Positions 1 to 6,288 of a stretch of 11,968 bases of DNA are shown here, piece after piece (the first letter of the stretch is position 1; every line of letters begins with the position of its first letter). The stretch comes from Sphingomonas sp. (GTDB taxonomy: Bacteria; Pseudomonadota; Alphaproteobacteria; Sphingomonadales; Sphingomonadaceae). The notes under the pieces were generated by a model. The model made no database searches. It was not told the origin of the DNA and saw only the letters and a list, made by a program, of their open reading frames with translations. The translations under genes and the position numbers were made by a program. The DNA lies in contig QFPK01000040.1 in the NCBI GenBank assembly GCA_003248865.1, forward strand, positions 1 to 11,968, in the 5' to 3' direction.

Positions 1-427
1 TCATGGTTCCAACCCTCAAAACGAAGCCGGCACGGATCCACCCCATATGGATCGCGAACCGCCAAAATCCGTATAAGGGAAATTCATAAAATGAAAAAGG
101 CGGAATATTATTAATGATCTTTCATTGTTTTCAGGTGGTGAGTATTGCAAAAGGTGGCGTCCAATAGATCCGATTGCCCAATCTTAATATTGATTCTCAT
201 CTGCACTTAATGGTGCGAACTCTCTAGCTTTTTGGGTGACTAGCAATGCTGCACCAAAGCATGGCTGCAGAATCAAGTCTGCTGGCAAAAACTGCCTTCC
301 ATGCCATGGCGCCACGCAGGCATTGACAACAGTTGTCCGTCTGGCAAATCTCCACGTATGGGGCTTGCGATCTCCCCATGAGGCTTCGTGCTGAAGTATC
401 GTCTCCTGACCTGACTTGGGGACGCGC
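1..427. other. Gene-free left end, AT-rich upstream part
   Basis: I see no convincing gene here. The long frames on the minus strand opposite the chr genes have the low-complexity Arg/Pro/Ala look of shadow frames. Roughly the first 200 bases are clearly richer in A and T than the rest of the window, which fits a promoter region or a junction with different DNA. On the minus strand an ATG at 4-2 is preceded by GAGG at a 9-base spacing, so a leftward gene could start just at the edge, but only one codon of it is inside the window. The downstream part carries the probable control region of the chr genes. Confidence 0.5.
323..337 (+). promoter_or_regulatory. Candidate operator/-35 region of chrBA
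   Basis: A perfect inverted repeat, GACAAC-A-GTTGTC (325-337), overlaps a consensus -35 hexamer TTGACA (323-328), about 90 bases upstream of chrB. A repressor on this palindrome would block RNA polymerase. The matching -10 is poor (AAATCT-like around 346-351), so the promoter assignment is tentative. In characterised chr operons ChrB itself acts as a chromate-responsive regulator, so the adjacent gene product is one candidate ligand for this site. That link is inference. Confidence 0.35.
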
Positions 428-1261
428 ATGCCTGCACCGAATGCCATATCTGCGGACAAGCTGAAGCGCCTGATCGGCCTGCCATCAGGGCCGCTGATAC
501 TTGATGTGCGCGCGCAACACGACGGACAGCTTCTGCCAGCCTCGGTCGCATGGCCCGAAGGACATGGTCCAAGTCCGCACCTTCCGGAGGGGCGTGGCGT
601 CGTGGTCGCCTGCGGGGATGGGCGGGCGCTGAGCCAGAGTATCGCTGCCCTGTTGCGACAGCGGAGTGTGGCGGCCGAAGTGCTGGAGGGTGGTGTCTCG
701 GCCTGGGCGGCTGAAGGGCTACCGCTGATCCCGTCCAGCCTCTTGCCGCCACGCGATGCCTTGGGCCGTACGCTCTGGGTCACACGCGCCCGGCCCAAGG
801 TGGACCGTATCGCGTGCCCCTGGCTGATCCGCCGCTTCGTCGATCCGCTGGCGGCCTTCCTGTTTGTGCCTCCCTCCGATGTTCCGGCTGTCGCCGTGCG
901 GCTGTCAGCGGAACCGTTCGATATCGAAGGTGTGCGCTGGAGTCATTCGGGTGACAGGTGCAGCTTCGACGCGCTGGTGGACGGCCTTGGCCTAGGCGCC
1001 TTCGAAGCGCTTGGCCGGCTGGCGGTGGTGGTGCGCGGGGCCGACACCGGGCACCCCGAACTGGTGTCCGAAGCTGCGGGACTTCTCGCCGCCTCGCTCG
1101 GCCTTTCGCGCATGTTCGACGACGACAATGCGCAGCTCGAAGCGGGCATGCTGCTGTATGACGCCCTCTATCGCTGGAGCCGCGACGCGACCGGCGAGAC
1201 CCACAATTGGGACTCGCACCAGCCGGCAAGCGCACGCGGGCGTGGAAAGGCACGACCATGA
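428..1261 (+). CDS. chrB: ChrB-like chromate resistance protein with N-terminal rhodanese domain
   Basis: The 277-residue protein joins two domains. Residues ~10-100 look like a rhodanese: LILDVR (23-28), a putative catalytic Cys62 in ACGDGRALS, and LEGGVSAW (86-93). Residues ~116-265 look like the ChrB C-terminal domain: LWVTRARPKVDRIACPWLIR, then the GADTGHP and MFDDDNAQLEAG motifs. ChrB proteins are chromate-responsive regulators or accessory factors of chromate resistance. ATG 428 is preferred because GGGGA (418-422) lies five bases upstream; a TTG at 416 would add four residues but lacks a good ribosome site, and a stop lies at 407-409. The stop overlaps chrA by ATGA, indicating translational coupling. 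Classical ChrB has a different N-terminal domain, so the rhodanese fusion is a variant architecture. It could act as a sulfurtransferase or sensor rather than a DNA-binding protein. Confidence 0.85.
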   Translation: MPAPNAISADKLKRLIGLPSGPLILDVRAQHDGQLLPASVAWPEGHGPSPHLPEGRGVVVACGDGRALSQSIAALLRQRSVAAEVLEGGVSAWAAEGLPLIPSSLLPPRDALGRTLWVTRARPKVDRIACPWLIRRFVDPLAAFLFVPPSDVPAVAVRLSAEPFDIEGVRWSHSGDRCSFDALVDGLGLGAFEALGRLAVVVRGADTGHPELVSEAAGLLAASLGLSRMFDDDNAQLEAGMLLYDALYRWSRDATGETHNWDSHQPASARGRGKARP

Positions 1262-2472
1262 ACCGCTCCGCCGAAGTGTCCGGCTCTGCGATTGACTTCC
1301 GTCCGCCCAAGCTGAGCTATCCCGCGCTGTTCTGGCGCTTCCAGAAGTTCGGCGCGATGGCGTTCGGCGGCCCGGTGGCGCAAATCGCCATGATCCGGCG
1401 CGAGTTGGTGGACGAGGAGAAGTGGATCTCCAGCGGCCATTTCAACAGGCTGATTGCGGTGATGCAGGTGCTGCCCGGTCCGGAGGCGCATGAGCTGTGC
1501 GTGCATCTGGGCATTCGGGCAAAAGGTCGTCTCGGCGGCCTGCTGGCGGGGCTGGGCTTCATGCTGCCCGGCCTGTTGCTGATGCTCGCGCTCGCCTGGG
1601 CCTACACGCGCTTTCCCATCGATGGGACGGTGCTGGGCGCCTTGTTCCTTGGGGTGCAGGCAGCGGTCATTGCGCTTATCGTTCGCGCCGTGCACCGGAT
1701 CGGCGAGCATGTGCTGGCAGACCGCTGGCTGTGGCTGACGGTGGTGCTGGCGGCTGCCGCATCGCTGGCGGGAGCCAGCTTCTGGATCGTGCTGTCGGCT
1801 GCCGGGATTGCCTATGCCTTCGCCGCCTCTGGCAGGCTGTGGTGGGCGGCGCTGGTGCTGGCACTTGCGGCTGTGGTGGCGACCGCCCTCCATCTGGGGC
1901 CGGCAGGCGCCATTCAGGCAAAAGTCGCCGCCGCATCCCCGACGCCGCTGGCGCTGTTCTGGTCCGGCCTGAAAGGGGGTCTTCTCACCTTTGGCGGGGC
2001 CTACACCGCCATCCCGTTCATCCGCAACGACACGGTGGGACGTGGCTGGATGACCGACGCCCAGTTTCTCGATGGCCTTGGCCTCTCCGGTATCCTGCCT
2101 GCCCCGCTCGTCATCTTCGCCACGTTCGTCGGCTTCATCAGCGGCGGATTGTGGGGCGCGCTTGCCGTCACGGCGGGCATGTTCCTGCCGGCGTTCGCCT
2201 TCTCACTGTTGTTCTATGAACGGCTGGAGGCCGTTGTGGACGACAGCCGGTTGCAGCATGTCCTGGCAGGCGTCGCGGCCGGCGTGGTCGGGCTGATCGT
2301 GGTCACTCTCATCAGCCTTGCACGTTCGGCGGCCGAGGCGAGCAACAACATCTGGATCAGCCTGGGCATCGCCGCGGCATCGCTGCTTCTGCTCTACCAC
2401 TGGAAGCACAGGCTCGTGCCGCTCGCGGTGGTCGGGCTGGGGGCGTCGGCAGGATTGCTTCTGCTCCGCTAG
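1258..2472 (+). CDS. chrA: Chromate efflux transporter ChrA (two-domain CHR family)
   Basis: This is a 404-residue inner-membrane protein of the CHR superfamily, which exports chromate from the cytoplasm using the proton motive force. The N-terminal CHR domain shows FQKFGAMAFGGPVAQIAMI (28-46) and LPGPEAHEL (72-80). The C-terminal CHR domain repeats the pattern with GLLTFGGAYTAIPFI (241-255) and LSGILPAPLVIFATF (276-290). About ten hydrophobic segments can be seen, typical of the long (LCHR) form of ~400 residues. The start at 1258 is chosen because it overlaps the chrB stop (ATGA) and has GGAAAGG (1244-1250) seven bases upstream; the in-frame extension to 1207 lies inside chrB coding sequence. 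No terminator is visible after the stop. The next coding remnant is convergent, starting ten bases on. Confidence 0.95.
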   Translation: MNRSAEVSGSAIDFRPPKLSYPALFWRFQKFGAMAFGGPVAQIAMIRRELVDEEKWISSGHFNRLIAVMQVLPGPEAHELCVHLGIRAKGRLGGLLAGLGFMLPGLLLMLALAWAYTRFPIDGTVLGALFLGVQAAVIALIVRAVHRIGEHVLADRWLWLTVVLAAAASLAGASFWIVLSAAGIAYAFAASGRLWWAALVLALAAVVATALHLGPAGAIQAKVAAASPTPLALFWSGLKGGLLTFGGAYTAIPFIRNDTVGRGWMTDAQFLDGLGLSGILPAPLVIFATFVGFISGGLWGALAVTAGMFLPAFAFSLLFYERLEAVVDDSRLQHVLAGVAAGVVGLIVVTLISLARSAAEASNNIWISLGIAAASLLLLYHWKHRLVPLAVVGLGASAGLLLLR

Positions 2473-2481
2473 GGGGGGCGC

Positions 2482-2736
2482 CTAACCGGGCCAGCAGGGA
2501 TGAATTTCGTCAATCACATAGGCGTGCGAGGCGCGCCCGTCGCCATGGCCTTCCCGCAGGTGTGGATGATCTGCTGGAAGGTCATCCTGATGATGCTCGA
2601 CGATGTCCGGATCGGTGGCCGGCCAGAGCATCAGCGCGACGATTGTTCCCAGAAGCGCCAACGCGGCAGCGCCGCCGAGCGCGACACCTATTCCGAACTT
2701 CGCGCCCGATTGCCCCGCCAGCGGATAGGCCGCCCT
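2482..2736 (-). pseudogene. C-terminal remnant of an MFS-type transporter
   Basis: The minus strand is open for 84 codons and ends at TAG (2484-2482), converging on chrA. It begins with a helix-like stretch (FGIGVALGGAAALALLGT, then IVALMLWPA), followed by a polar, His- and Asp-rich tail containing DDLPADHPHLREGH, and ends YVIDEIHPCWPG. One transmembrane helix plus a His-rich cytoplasmic tail is how several bacterial MFS efflux proteins end, so I read it as the last ~80 residues of such a gene. There is no start codon and an in-frame TGA lies at 2739-2737, so the 5' ~80% is missing. The sequence is too short to name a substrate, and the family call rests on pattern memory rather than a search. 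Confidence 0.55.
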
Positions 2737-2742
2737 TCAAGT

Positions 2743-2775
2743 CAACCGCGCATTCTCCTCTTCGAGAGTCCGCAG
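2743..2775 (-). mobile_element. Possible IS3-family OrfA scrap
   Basis: The minus strand encodes LRTLEEENARL, which resembles the leucine-zipper segment of IS3-family OrfA transposases (typically RLRxLEEENARLKKLL). It is bounded by an in-frame TGA upstream (2781-2779) and by ACT-TGA downstream, and it is in the same frame as the transporter remnant next to it. It could mark the point where an insertion or deletion removed the 5' part of that gene. Only 11 residues match, so chance similarity to a coiled coil is possible. Confidence 0.25.
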
Positions 2776-3029
2776 ATGTCATGTCCGGGATACCCTATCG
2801 TCAGGATGCGGTCAGGTTCGCCATGTAGCCAGCATGGGGTGACGGAAGCGATACTGTCGACAAGACCAATGATAAGCATGCTTTGGCCCCAGGCTGAGGC
2901 TTGCAAGTGAATGATAGTCGGATCGGAAGAAGCACCGGAATATTGGTTCAGAGCCATGCGCCGGCCAGCTTGGGCGTATGTTCCCTCAAACCTTAAACGA
3001 GACCGAGGCGATGTCGGAGGCGGAGCAGT
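2776..3029. other. Intergenic region without recognisable gene
   Basis: Open frames on both strands here do not resemble any protein family I know and look non-coding. It probably carries the promoter for the cytochrome b561/VIT pair, but I cannot pick a convincing -35/-10 pair. The useful signal is GGAGG (3016-3020), nine bases before the b561 start. Confidence 0.4.
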
Positions 3030-3581
3030 ATGATGAGCGGAAGCCTAAAACTCGAACGTTATGGCGGTCTGAGCATCGCGCTGCATTGGCTAATGTTGCT
3101 GCTGATTGCGGCCGTTTACGCCTGCATCGAGCTACGCGGATTCTATCCCAAGGGGAGCGACATCCGAGAAGGAATGAAGGCGTGGCATTTCATGTTGGGC
3201 CTGGCAGTCCTGGCCTTGGTCATCATCCGTGTGATCGCGCGTGTCGCTGGCACGACACCTCGGATCACGCCCGAACCAAAAGCATGGCAGAACTTCCTGG
3301 CGCGCTCCGTGCATCTGGCATTGTATCTTTTCATGATTTGCATGCCGGTAGCCGGCTGGCTGGTTTTGAGCGCATCGGGAAAGCCAATCCTATTCTTCGG
3401 TCTCGCCCTTCCTCCGCTTATAGGAGAAAACAGAGATGTCGCTGGCCAGATCAAGGAATTGCACGAAGCGGTGGGGAGCTTTGGCTATTATCTCATCGGC
3501 ATTCATGCCTTCGCTGCACTCGTCCATCACTATGTCATGAAGGACGATACGTTGCGCAGGATGCTGCCGTGGCGCACCTAG
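3030..3581 (+). CDS. Cytochrome b561 family protein (four-helix, di-haem)
   Basis: The 183-residue protein has four hydrophobic helices (roughly 15-35, 52-72, 93-113, 145-167) and the histidines expected to hold two b-type haems: H19 in the SIALHW motif, H53 in AWHFMLG, and H145 and H159 in the last helix, ending with the typical HHYVMKDDTLRRML. The length is normal for the bacterial cytochrome b561 family. Members such as E. coli CybB oxidise superoxide at the membrane and pass electrons to ubiquinone; others serve hydrogenases, and none is encoded here. ATG 3030 is chosen for GGAGG nine bases upstream; ATG 3033 directly follows and is equally possible. A longer overlapping frame from 2978 gives a non-membrane, low-complexity product and is rejected. 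The VIT gene follows 31 bases on in the same direction. Confidence 0.88.
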   Translation: MMSGSLKLERYGGLSIALHWLMLLLIAAVYACIELRGFYPKGSDIREGMKAWHFMLGLAVLALVIIRVIARVAGTTPRITPEPKAWQNFLARSVHLALYLFMICMPVAGWLVLSASGKPILFFGLALPPLIGENRDVAGQIKELHEAVGSFGYYLIGIHAFAALVHHYVMKDDTLRRMLPWRT

Positions 3582-3612
3582 ACACTAAGCCAAGTCACAT
3601 CGGGACGAAGCC

Positions 3613-4314
3613 ATGAGCAGACTACGAACTCATCCCGAGCGCCACGCTGTGGGCCGCATAGGCTGGTTGCGGGCTGCCGTGCTGGGCGCCAATGACGGGA
3701 TCGTGTCGACGGGGAGCCTGATTGCCGGTGTCGCTGCCTCCGGCGCAGGCAAGGCCGACATTCTGATTGCAGGCGTCGCGGCGCTGGTTGCCGGCGCAAT
3801 GTCCATGGCAGCGGGTGAGTATGTTTCTGTCAGCTCGCAAGCGGACACTGAGGAAGCCGACCTTGCAAAAGAGAAGCGCGAACTCTCGGATCAGCCTGTT
3901 TCCGAACGTCAGGAATTGGCGAATATCTATGTCGCACGAGGACTCGATGTTGATCTTGCCATGAAGGTTGCGGATCAACTCATGGCCAAGGACGCATTGG
4001 GAGCGCATGCTCGCGACGAACTTGGTATTTCGGAAGTCTCGACCGCGCGCCCTCTACAAGCGGCGCTCACCTCGGCGGTGACCTTCAGCGCCGGAGCTGC
4101 GGCGCCCTTGGCCGTCATCGCGTTAGCCCCGCAACAGTCACTGATCCCGCTGGTGATTGTCACATCGCTGGTTTGTCTGGCTGTGCTTGGCGTGCTCGGT
4201 GCCCAAGCGGGCGGAGCTGCGCCTGTCCGCTCTGTTATCCGGGTCACTTTCTGGGGGGCGCTGGCGATGGCTCTGACGGCGGGTATCGGACATCTGTTCG
4301 GGACATCTCTTTGA
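3613..4314 (+). CDS. VIT1/CCC1-family Fe2+/Mn2+ transporter
   Basis: The 233-residue membrane protein belongs to the VIT/CCC1 family, which moves Fe2+ or Mn2+ out of the cytosol, probably by proton antiport. It opens with the family signature LRAAVLGANDGIVSTGSLIAG (metal-site Asp28), followed by a second helix ending in MSMAAGEYVSVSSQ (Met63, Glu69). The charged stretch ~76-145 (TEEADLAKEKRELSD onward) corresponds to the cytosolic helical metal-binding domain, and three more helices occupy ~148-170, 176-198 and 208-230. Five helices and ~230 residues are usual. The ATG at 3613 follows a weak GACGAAG ribosome site. The 31-base gap to the b561 gene suggests one operon, perhaps protecting against iron-driven oxidative stress; that pairing is inference. 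Confidence 0.92.
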   Translation: MSRLRTHPERHAVGRIGWLRAAVLGANDGIVSTGSLIAGVAASGAGKADILIAGVAALVAGAMSMAAGEYVSVSSQADTEEADLAKEKRELSDQPVSERQELANIYVARGLDVDLAMKVADQLMAKDALGAHARDELGISEVSTARPLQAALTSAVTFSAGAAAPLAVIALAPQQSLIPLVIVTSLVCLAVLGVLGAQAGGAAPVRSVIRVTFWGALAMALTAGIGHLFGTSL

Positions 4315-4357
4315 ATTTGGCATCGCATTGAGAGGTCTCTTTCGATTCGGATCTCCA

Positions 4358-4372
4358 ACGTCAGATTGACGT
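4358..4372. repeat. Inverted repeat ACGTCA-GAT-TGACGT
   Basis: A perfect 6-bp inverted repeat with a 3-bp spacer lies in the 234-base gap between the VIT gene and the response-regulator gene. It could be a regulator site or a chance palindrome. It is too short and lacks a T-run, so it does not look like a terminator. Confidence 0.25.
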
Positions 4373-4510
4373 CAACTTTGAAATGACATGGCGACGAGAG
4401 TCCTTCGTCCAAACTTGCTGGCAGCGTTGAATGCTGATCATCTTCTCCCGAGGGTCAGCCGGTATCCATGCGATTTCCGTCATGGTGATCGAACAACGCA
4501 GGTCGAAACA

Positions 4511-4545
4511 CTACAGAGTCTGAACTGTAGATTGGAGAGTTCTCC
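4511..4545 (+). promoter_or_regulatory. Two hairpins before the response-regulator start
   Basis: CTACAG (4511-4516) pairs with CTGTAG (4525-4530) around an 8-base loop. Immediately after it, GGAG (4534-4537) pairs with CTCC (4542-4545) around AGTT. The second stem contains the only plausible Shine-Dalgarno sequence for the ATG at 4549, so in RNA it would mask ribosome access. Read as DNA, either could be a dimeric operator. Both stems are short and the functional reading is inference. Confidence 0.3.
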
Positions 4546-4548
4546 CTC

Positions 4549-5223
4549 ATGAGGGTGCTTATCGTCGAGGACAATGACCGACTGGCAAAGCTGATGGCCG
4601 AGGGGCTTCAGCGCCGTGGCTTCTCTTGCGACGTCGCCGGCAATCTCACCGATGCGGACAGCGCTATGGATGGAGCCGCCTACGACGCGATCATCCTCGA
4701 TCTTGGCCTGCCGGACGGTGATGGCATCGACTGGCTTGGTGCAAGACGCCGCGCACAACATGTCGCACCGGCGCTCATCGTGACGGCGCGCGGCGCGCTG
4801 GAGGACAGGGTCGCGGGACTCGATGGCGGCGCGGACGATTATGTCGTGAAGCCGATCGAGATCGAGGAACTCGCGGCACGGGTCCGAGCACTGCTGCGCC
4901 GTCCCGGTCCACGAGCGCAGACTGTGATAGAAATAGGGGCGCTAAGTTTCGACACGGCGGCCAGAGCGGCGCGTTACGAAAACAATGCGATCGACTTGTC
5001 CCGCCGTGAAGCCGATCTTCTGGAACTGCTGATGCGGCGCGCGGGCACGGTTGTCCGACGCGGCGCCATCGAGGACGCGCTCTACAGCTTCAACGAGCCA
5101 GTCACGCCTAATGCCGTGGAAGCCGCAATGTCGCGATTGCGACGGAAACTCGACGAAGCTGGGGCGGGCGGCAAGCTGAATACGATACGGGGCATAGGCT
5201 ACATGCTGCGAGAAACGGCATGA
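4549..5223 (+). CDS. OmpR/PhoB-family DNA-binding response regulator
   Basis: The 224-residue protein has a receiver domain (1-118) with acidic pocket E7/D8, phosphoacceptor D51 in LDLGLPDGDG, switch T79 in VTA and K101 in DDYVVKP. A winged-helix effector domain follows (~125-222), with LSRREADLLELLMRR and the recognition-helix and wing region NAVEAAMSRLRRKLDEAG...IRGIGYML. It is phosphorylated by the kinase encoded next and should bind tandem DNA half-sites. Its stop overlaps the kinase start (ATGA), so the two are coupled. Position directly upstream of a heavy-metal RND operon suggests it controls that operon, like the CzcR, CopR and CusR regulators. The true inducer cannot be read from the sequence. 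The start at 4549 is set by the family's usual MRVLIVEDN beginning. Confidence 0.95.
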   Translation: MRVLIVEDNDRLAKLMAEGLQRRGFSCDVAGNLTDADSAMDGAAYDAIILDLGLPDGDGIDWLGARRRAQHVAPALIVTARGALEDRVAGLDGGADDYVVKPIEIEELAARVRALLRRPGPRAQTVIEIGALSFDTAARAARYENNAIDLSRREADLLELLMRRAGTVVRRGAIEDALYSFNEPVTPNAVEAAMSRLRRKLDEAGAGGKLNTIRGIGYMLRETA

Positions 5224-6239
5224 CGCATCGGCGATCCGTTTCCCGGCGTCTCGCGAGAGGGCTCGGTCTGGTCGGATTGATCGGCTCGATCCTTTTGCTT
5301 GCTGCCGTTGTCTTCTTCTACCGCCTTTCATTTGTCGATCTCAACGCAAAGCAGGCCACGGCACGCGCGATCAATGAAATGCTTGAACATGTCGGTCTGC
5401 CGGTCCTTGTCCTGATGGTGCCAATGGCGTTTGTCGGTCTCAGGGTCATCCGGCAGGCCTTCATGCCGCTGGAAGAGGCCGCCGTGGAGATCGAGGCGGC
5501 GCGCGGGCATGAGCGCGGATACCGGATCGACACGTCGCGGATGCCTGCCGAAGCCTTGCCGTTCACGGATGCCGTCAACGATCTGCTTGCGCGGCTGGAC
5601 GACGCGGCGGCACGACAGGAAGCGTTCGCCGCCGATGTGGCGCACGAATTGCGCGCCCCGCTCGCGGTGCTATCGCTCGAACTCGACCGGCTCGACCATA
5701 CCGAGGCAAGTCGCCTGAAAACCGATGTGGCGGCAATGCGACGGCTGATCGATCAATTGATGCTGCTCGCCCAGATCGACGCGGCGACGGCGGCGCAACT
5801 GGCACCCGAGGCCGTGCCGTTGACCGATGTAGCGACCGATGTCGTTAGCTTATTGGCGCCGGGCGTGATCGCGGCCGGCAAGACGATCGCCCTGGAAGCC
5901 GGGGCGGAATCGCCTATCGTGCGTGGCCGGCGCGAAGCGATAGCGGCGGCGCTCCGCAATCTGGTGGAGAATGCGGTGCGCGCAACGCCTGCTGGTGGCG
6001 CCGTGCAGGTGTTCGTCGGCCCTGGGTGTGCCATCCGGGTCAAGGATCAGGGGCCGGGCCTGTCTTCTGATCGGCTGCATGATCTGATCCGGCGCCACAG
6101 CCGCGCTGACCATGCCAGCAAGGACGGCGCGGGCCTCGGGCTCGCGATCGTCGAGCGGATCATGGCCGCGCATGGCGGCTCGCTCACCACCGATCCGGGC
6201 GCACGCGAACTGACATTGCGGTTTCCGGAGAGTAGCTGA
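5220..6239 (+). CDS. Sensor histidine kinase (HisKA/HATPase), metal-response type
   Basis: The 339-residue inner-membrane kinase has two transmembrane helices (~13-34 and ~57-75) enclosing a periplasmic stretch of only about 22 residues, a linker or HAMP-like region (76-130), an H-box with phosphorylated H142 (FAADVAHELRAPLAVL), an N-box (N247/N251 in LRNLVENAVRATP), a D276-x-G-x-G motif (DQGPGLS) and the G2 box DGAGLGLAIV (302-311). All catalytic motifs are present. The very short periplasmic loop has no Cys and only one Met and one His (EMLEHVG, close to the second helix), so it is not an obvious large metal-binding sensor domain. Sensing may occur within the membrane or by partner contact. 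It starts inside the regulator stop codon (ATGA). The RND adaptor gene follows after 49 bases. Confidence 0.93.
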   Translation: MTHRRSVSRRLARGLGLVGLIGSILLLAAVVFFYRLSFVDLNAKQATARAINEMLEHVGLPVLVLMVPMAFVGLRVIRQAFMPLEEAAVEIEAARGHERGYRIDTSRMPAEALPFTDAVNDLLARLDDAAARQEAFAADVAHELRAPLAVLSLELDRLDHTEASRLKTDVAAMRRLIDQLMLLAQIDAATAAQLAPEAVPLTDVATDVVSLLAPGVIAAGKTIALEAGAESPIVRGRREAIAAALRNLVENAVRATPAGGAVQVFVGPGCAIRVKDQGPGLSSDRLHDLIRRHSRADHASKDGAGLGLAIVERIMAAHGGSLTTDPGARELTLRFPESS

Positions 6240-6247
6240 ATCTCCTT

Positions 6248-6266
6248 GCCGTCAGGGAGCCGTCAG
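6248..6266 (+). promoter_or_regulatory. Tandem repeat, candidate response-regulator box for the RND operon
   Basis: GCCGTCAG occurs at 6248-6255 and again at 6259-6266, an exact direct repeat with an 11-base period, in the short gap between the kinase and the adaptor gene. OmpR/PhoB-family regulators bind as head-to-tail dimers on half-sites spaced about 11 bp, so this fits the regulator encoded just upstream. No clear -10 is visible, and the repeat is only 22 bases from the adaptor start, so any promoter here would give a very short leader. The assignment is inference from spacing and position. Confidence 0.45.
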
Positions 6267-6288
6267 TTTGCGCCTCTAGGCGAAGGGC

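Noticed and set aside
3..89. Short plus-strand frame MVPTLKTK... ending at 89, and a minus-strand frame running off the left edge from 46
   Set aside because: Under 30 codons, no family resemblance, no convincing ribosome site; cannot be judged without sequence to the left.
96..114. Mini-ORF MKKAEYY in the AT-rich region
   Set aside because: Seven codons with no ribosome site and no attenuator structure nearby; chance.
184..798. Minus-strand frames of 204 and 159 codons opposite the chrB start
   Set aside because: Low-complexity Arg/Pro/Ser composition, no recognisable domain, and they overlap the well-supported chrB on the other strand; typical shadow frames of GC-rich DNA.
2500..2910. 136-codon plus-strand frame after chrA
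   Set aside because: It runs antisense to the transporter remnant, whose composition is far more protein-like, and it has no domain.
2742..2957. 71-codon minus-strand frame with ILTIGYPGHD
   Set aside because: Slight resemblance to the beginning of DUF488 proteins, but the rest does not follow that pattern; no ribosome site supporting it.
2978..3616. 212-codon frame overlapping the cytochrome b561 gene
   Set aside because: The overlapping 3030 frame has clear helices and haem histidines; this one is Arg/Ser-rich shadow.
4331..4340. AGAG-GT-CTCT after the VIT gene as a terminator
   Set aside because: Stem of only four pairs, impossible two-base loop, and no T-run follows.
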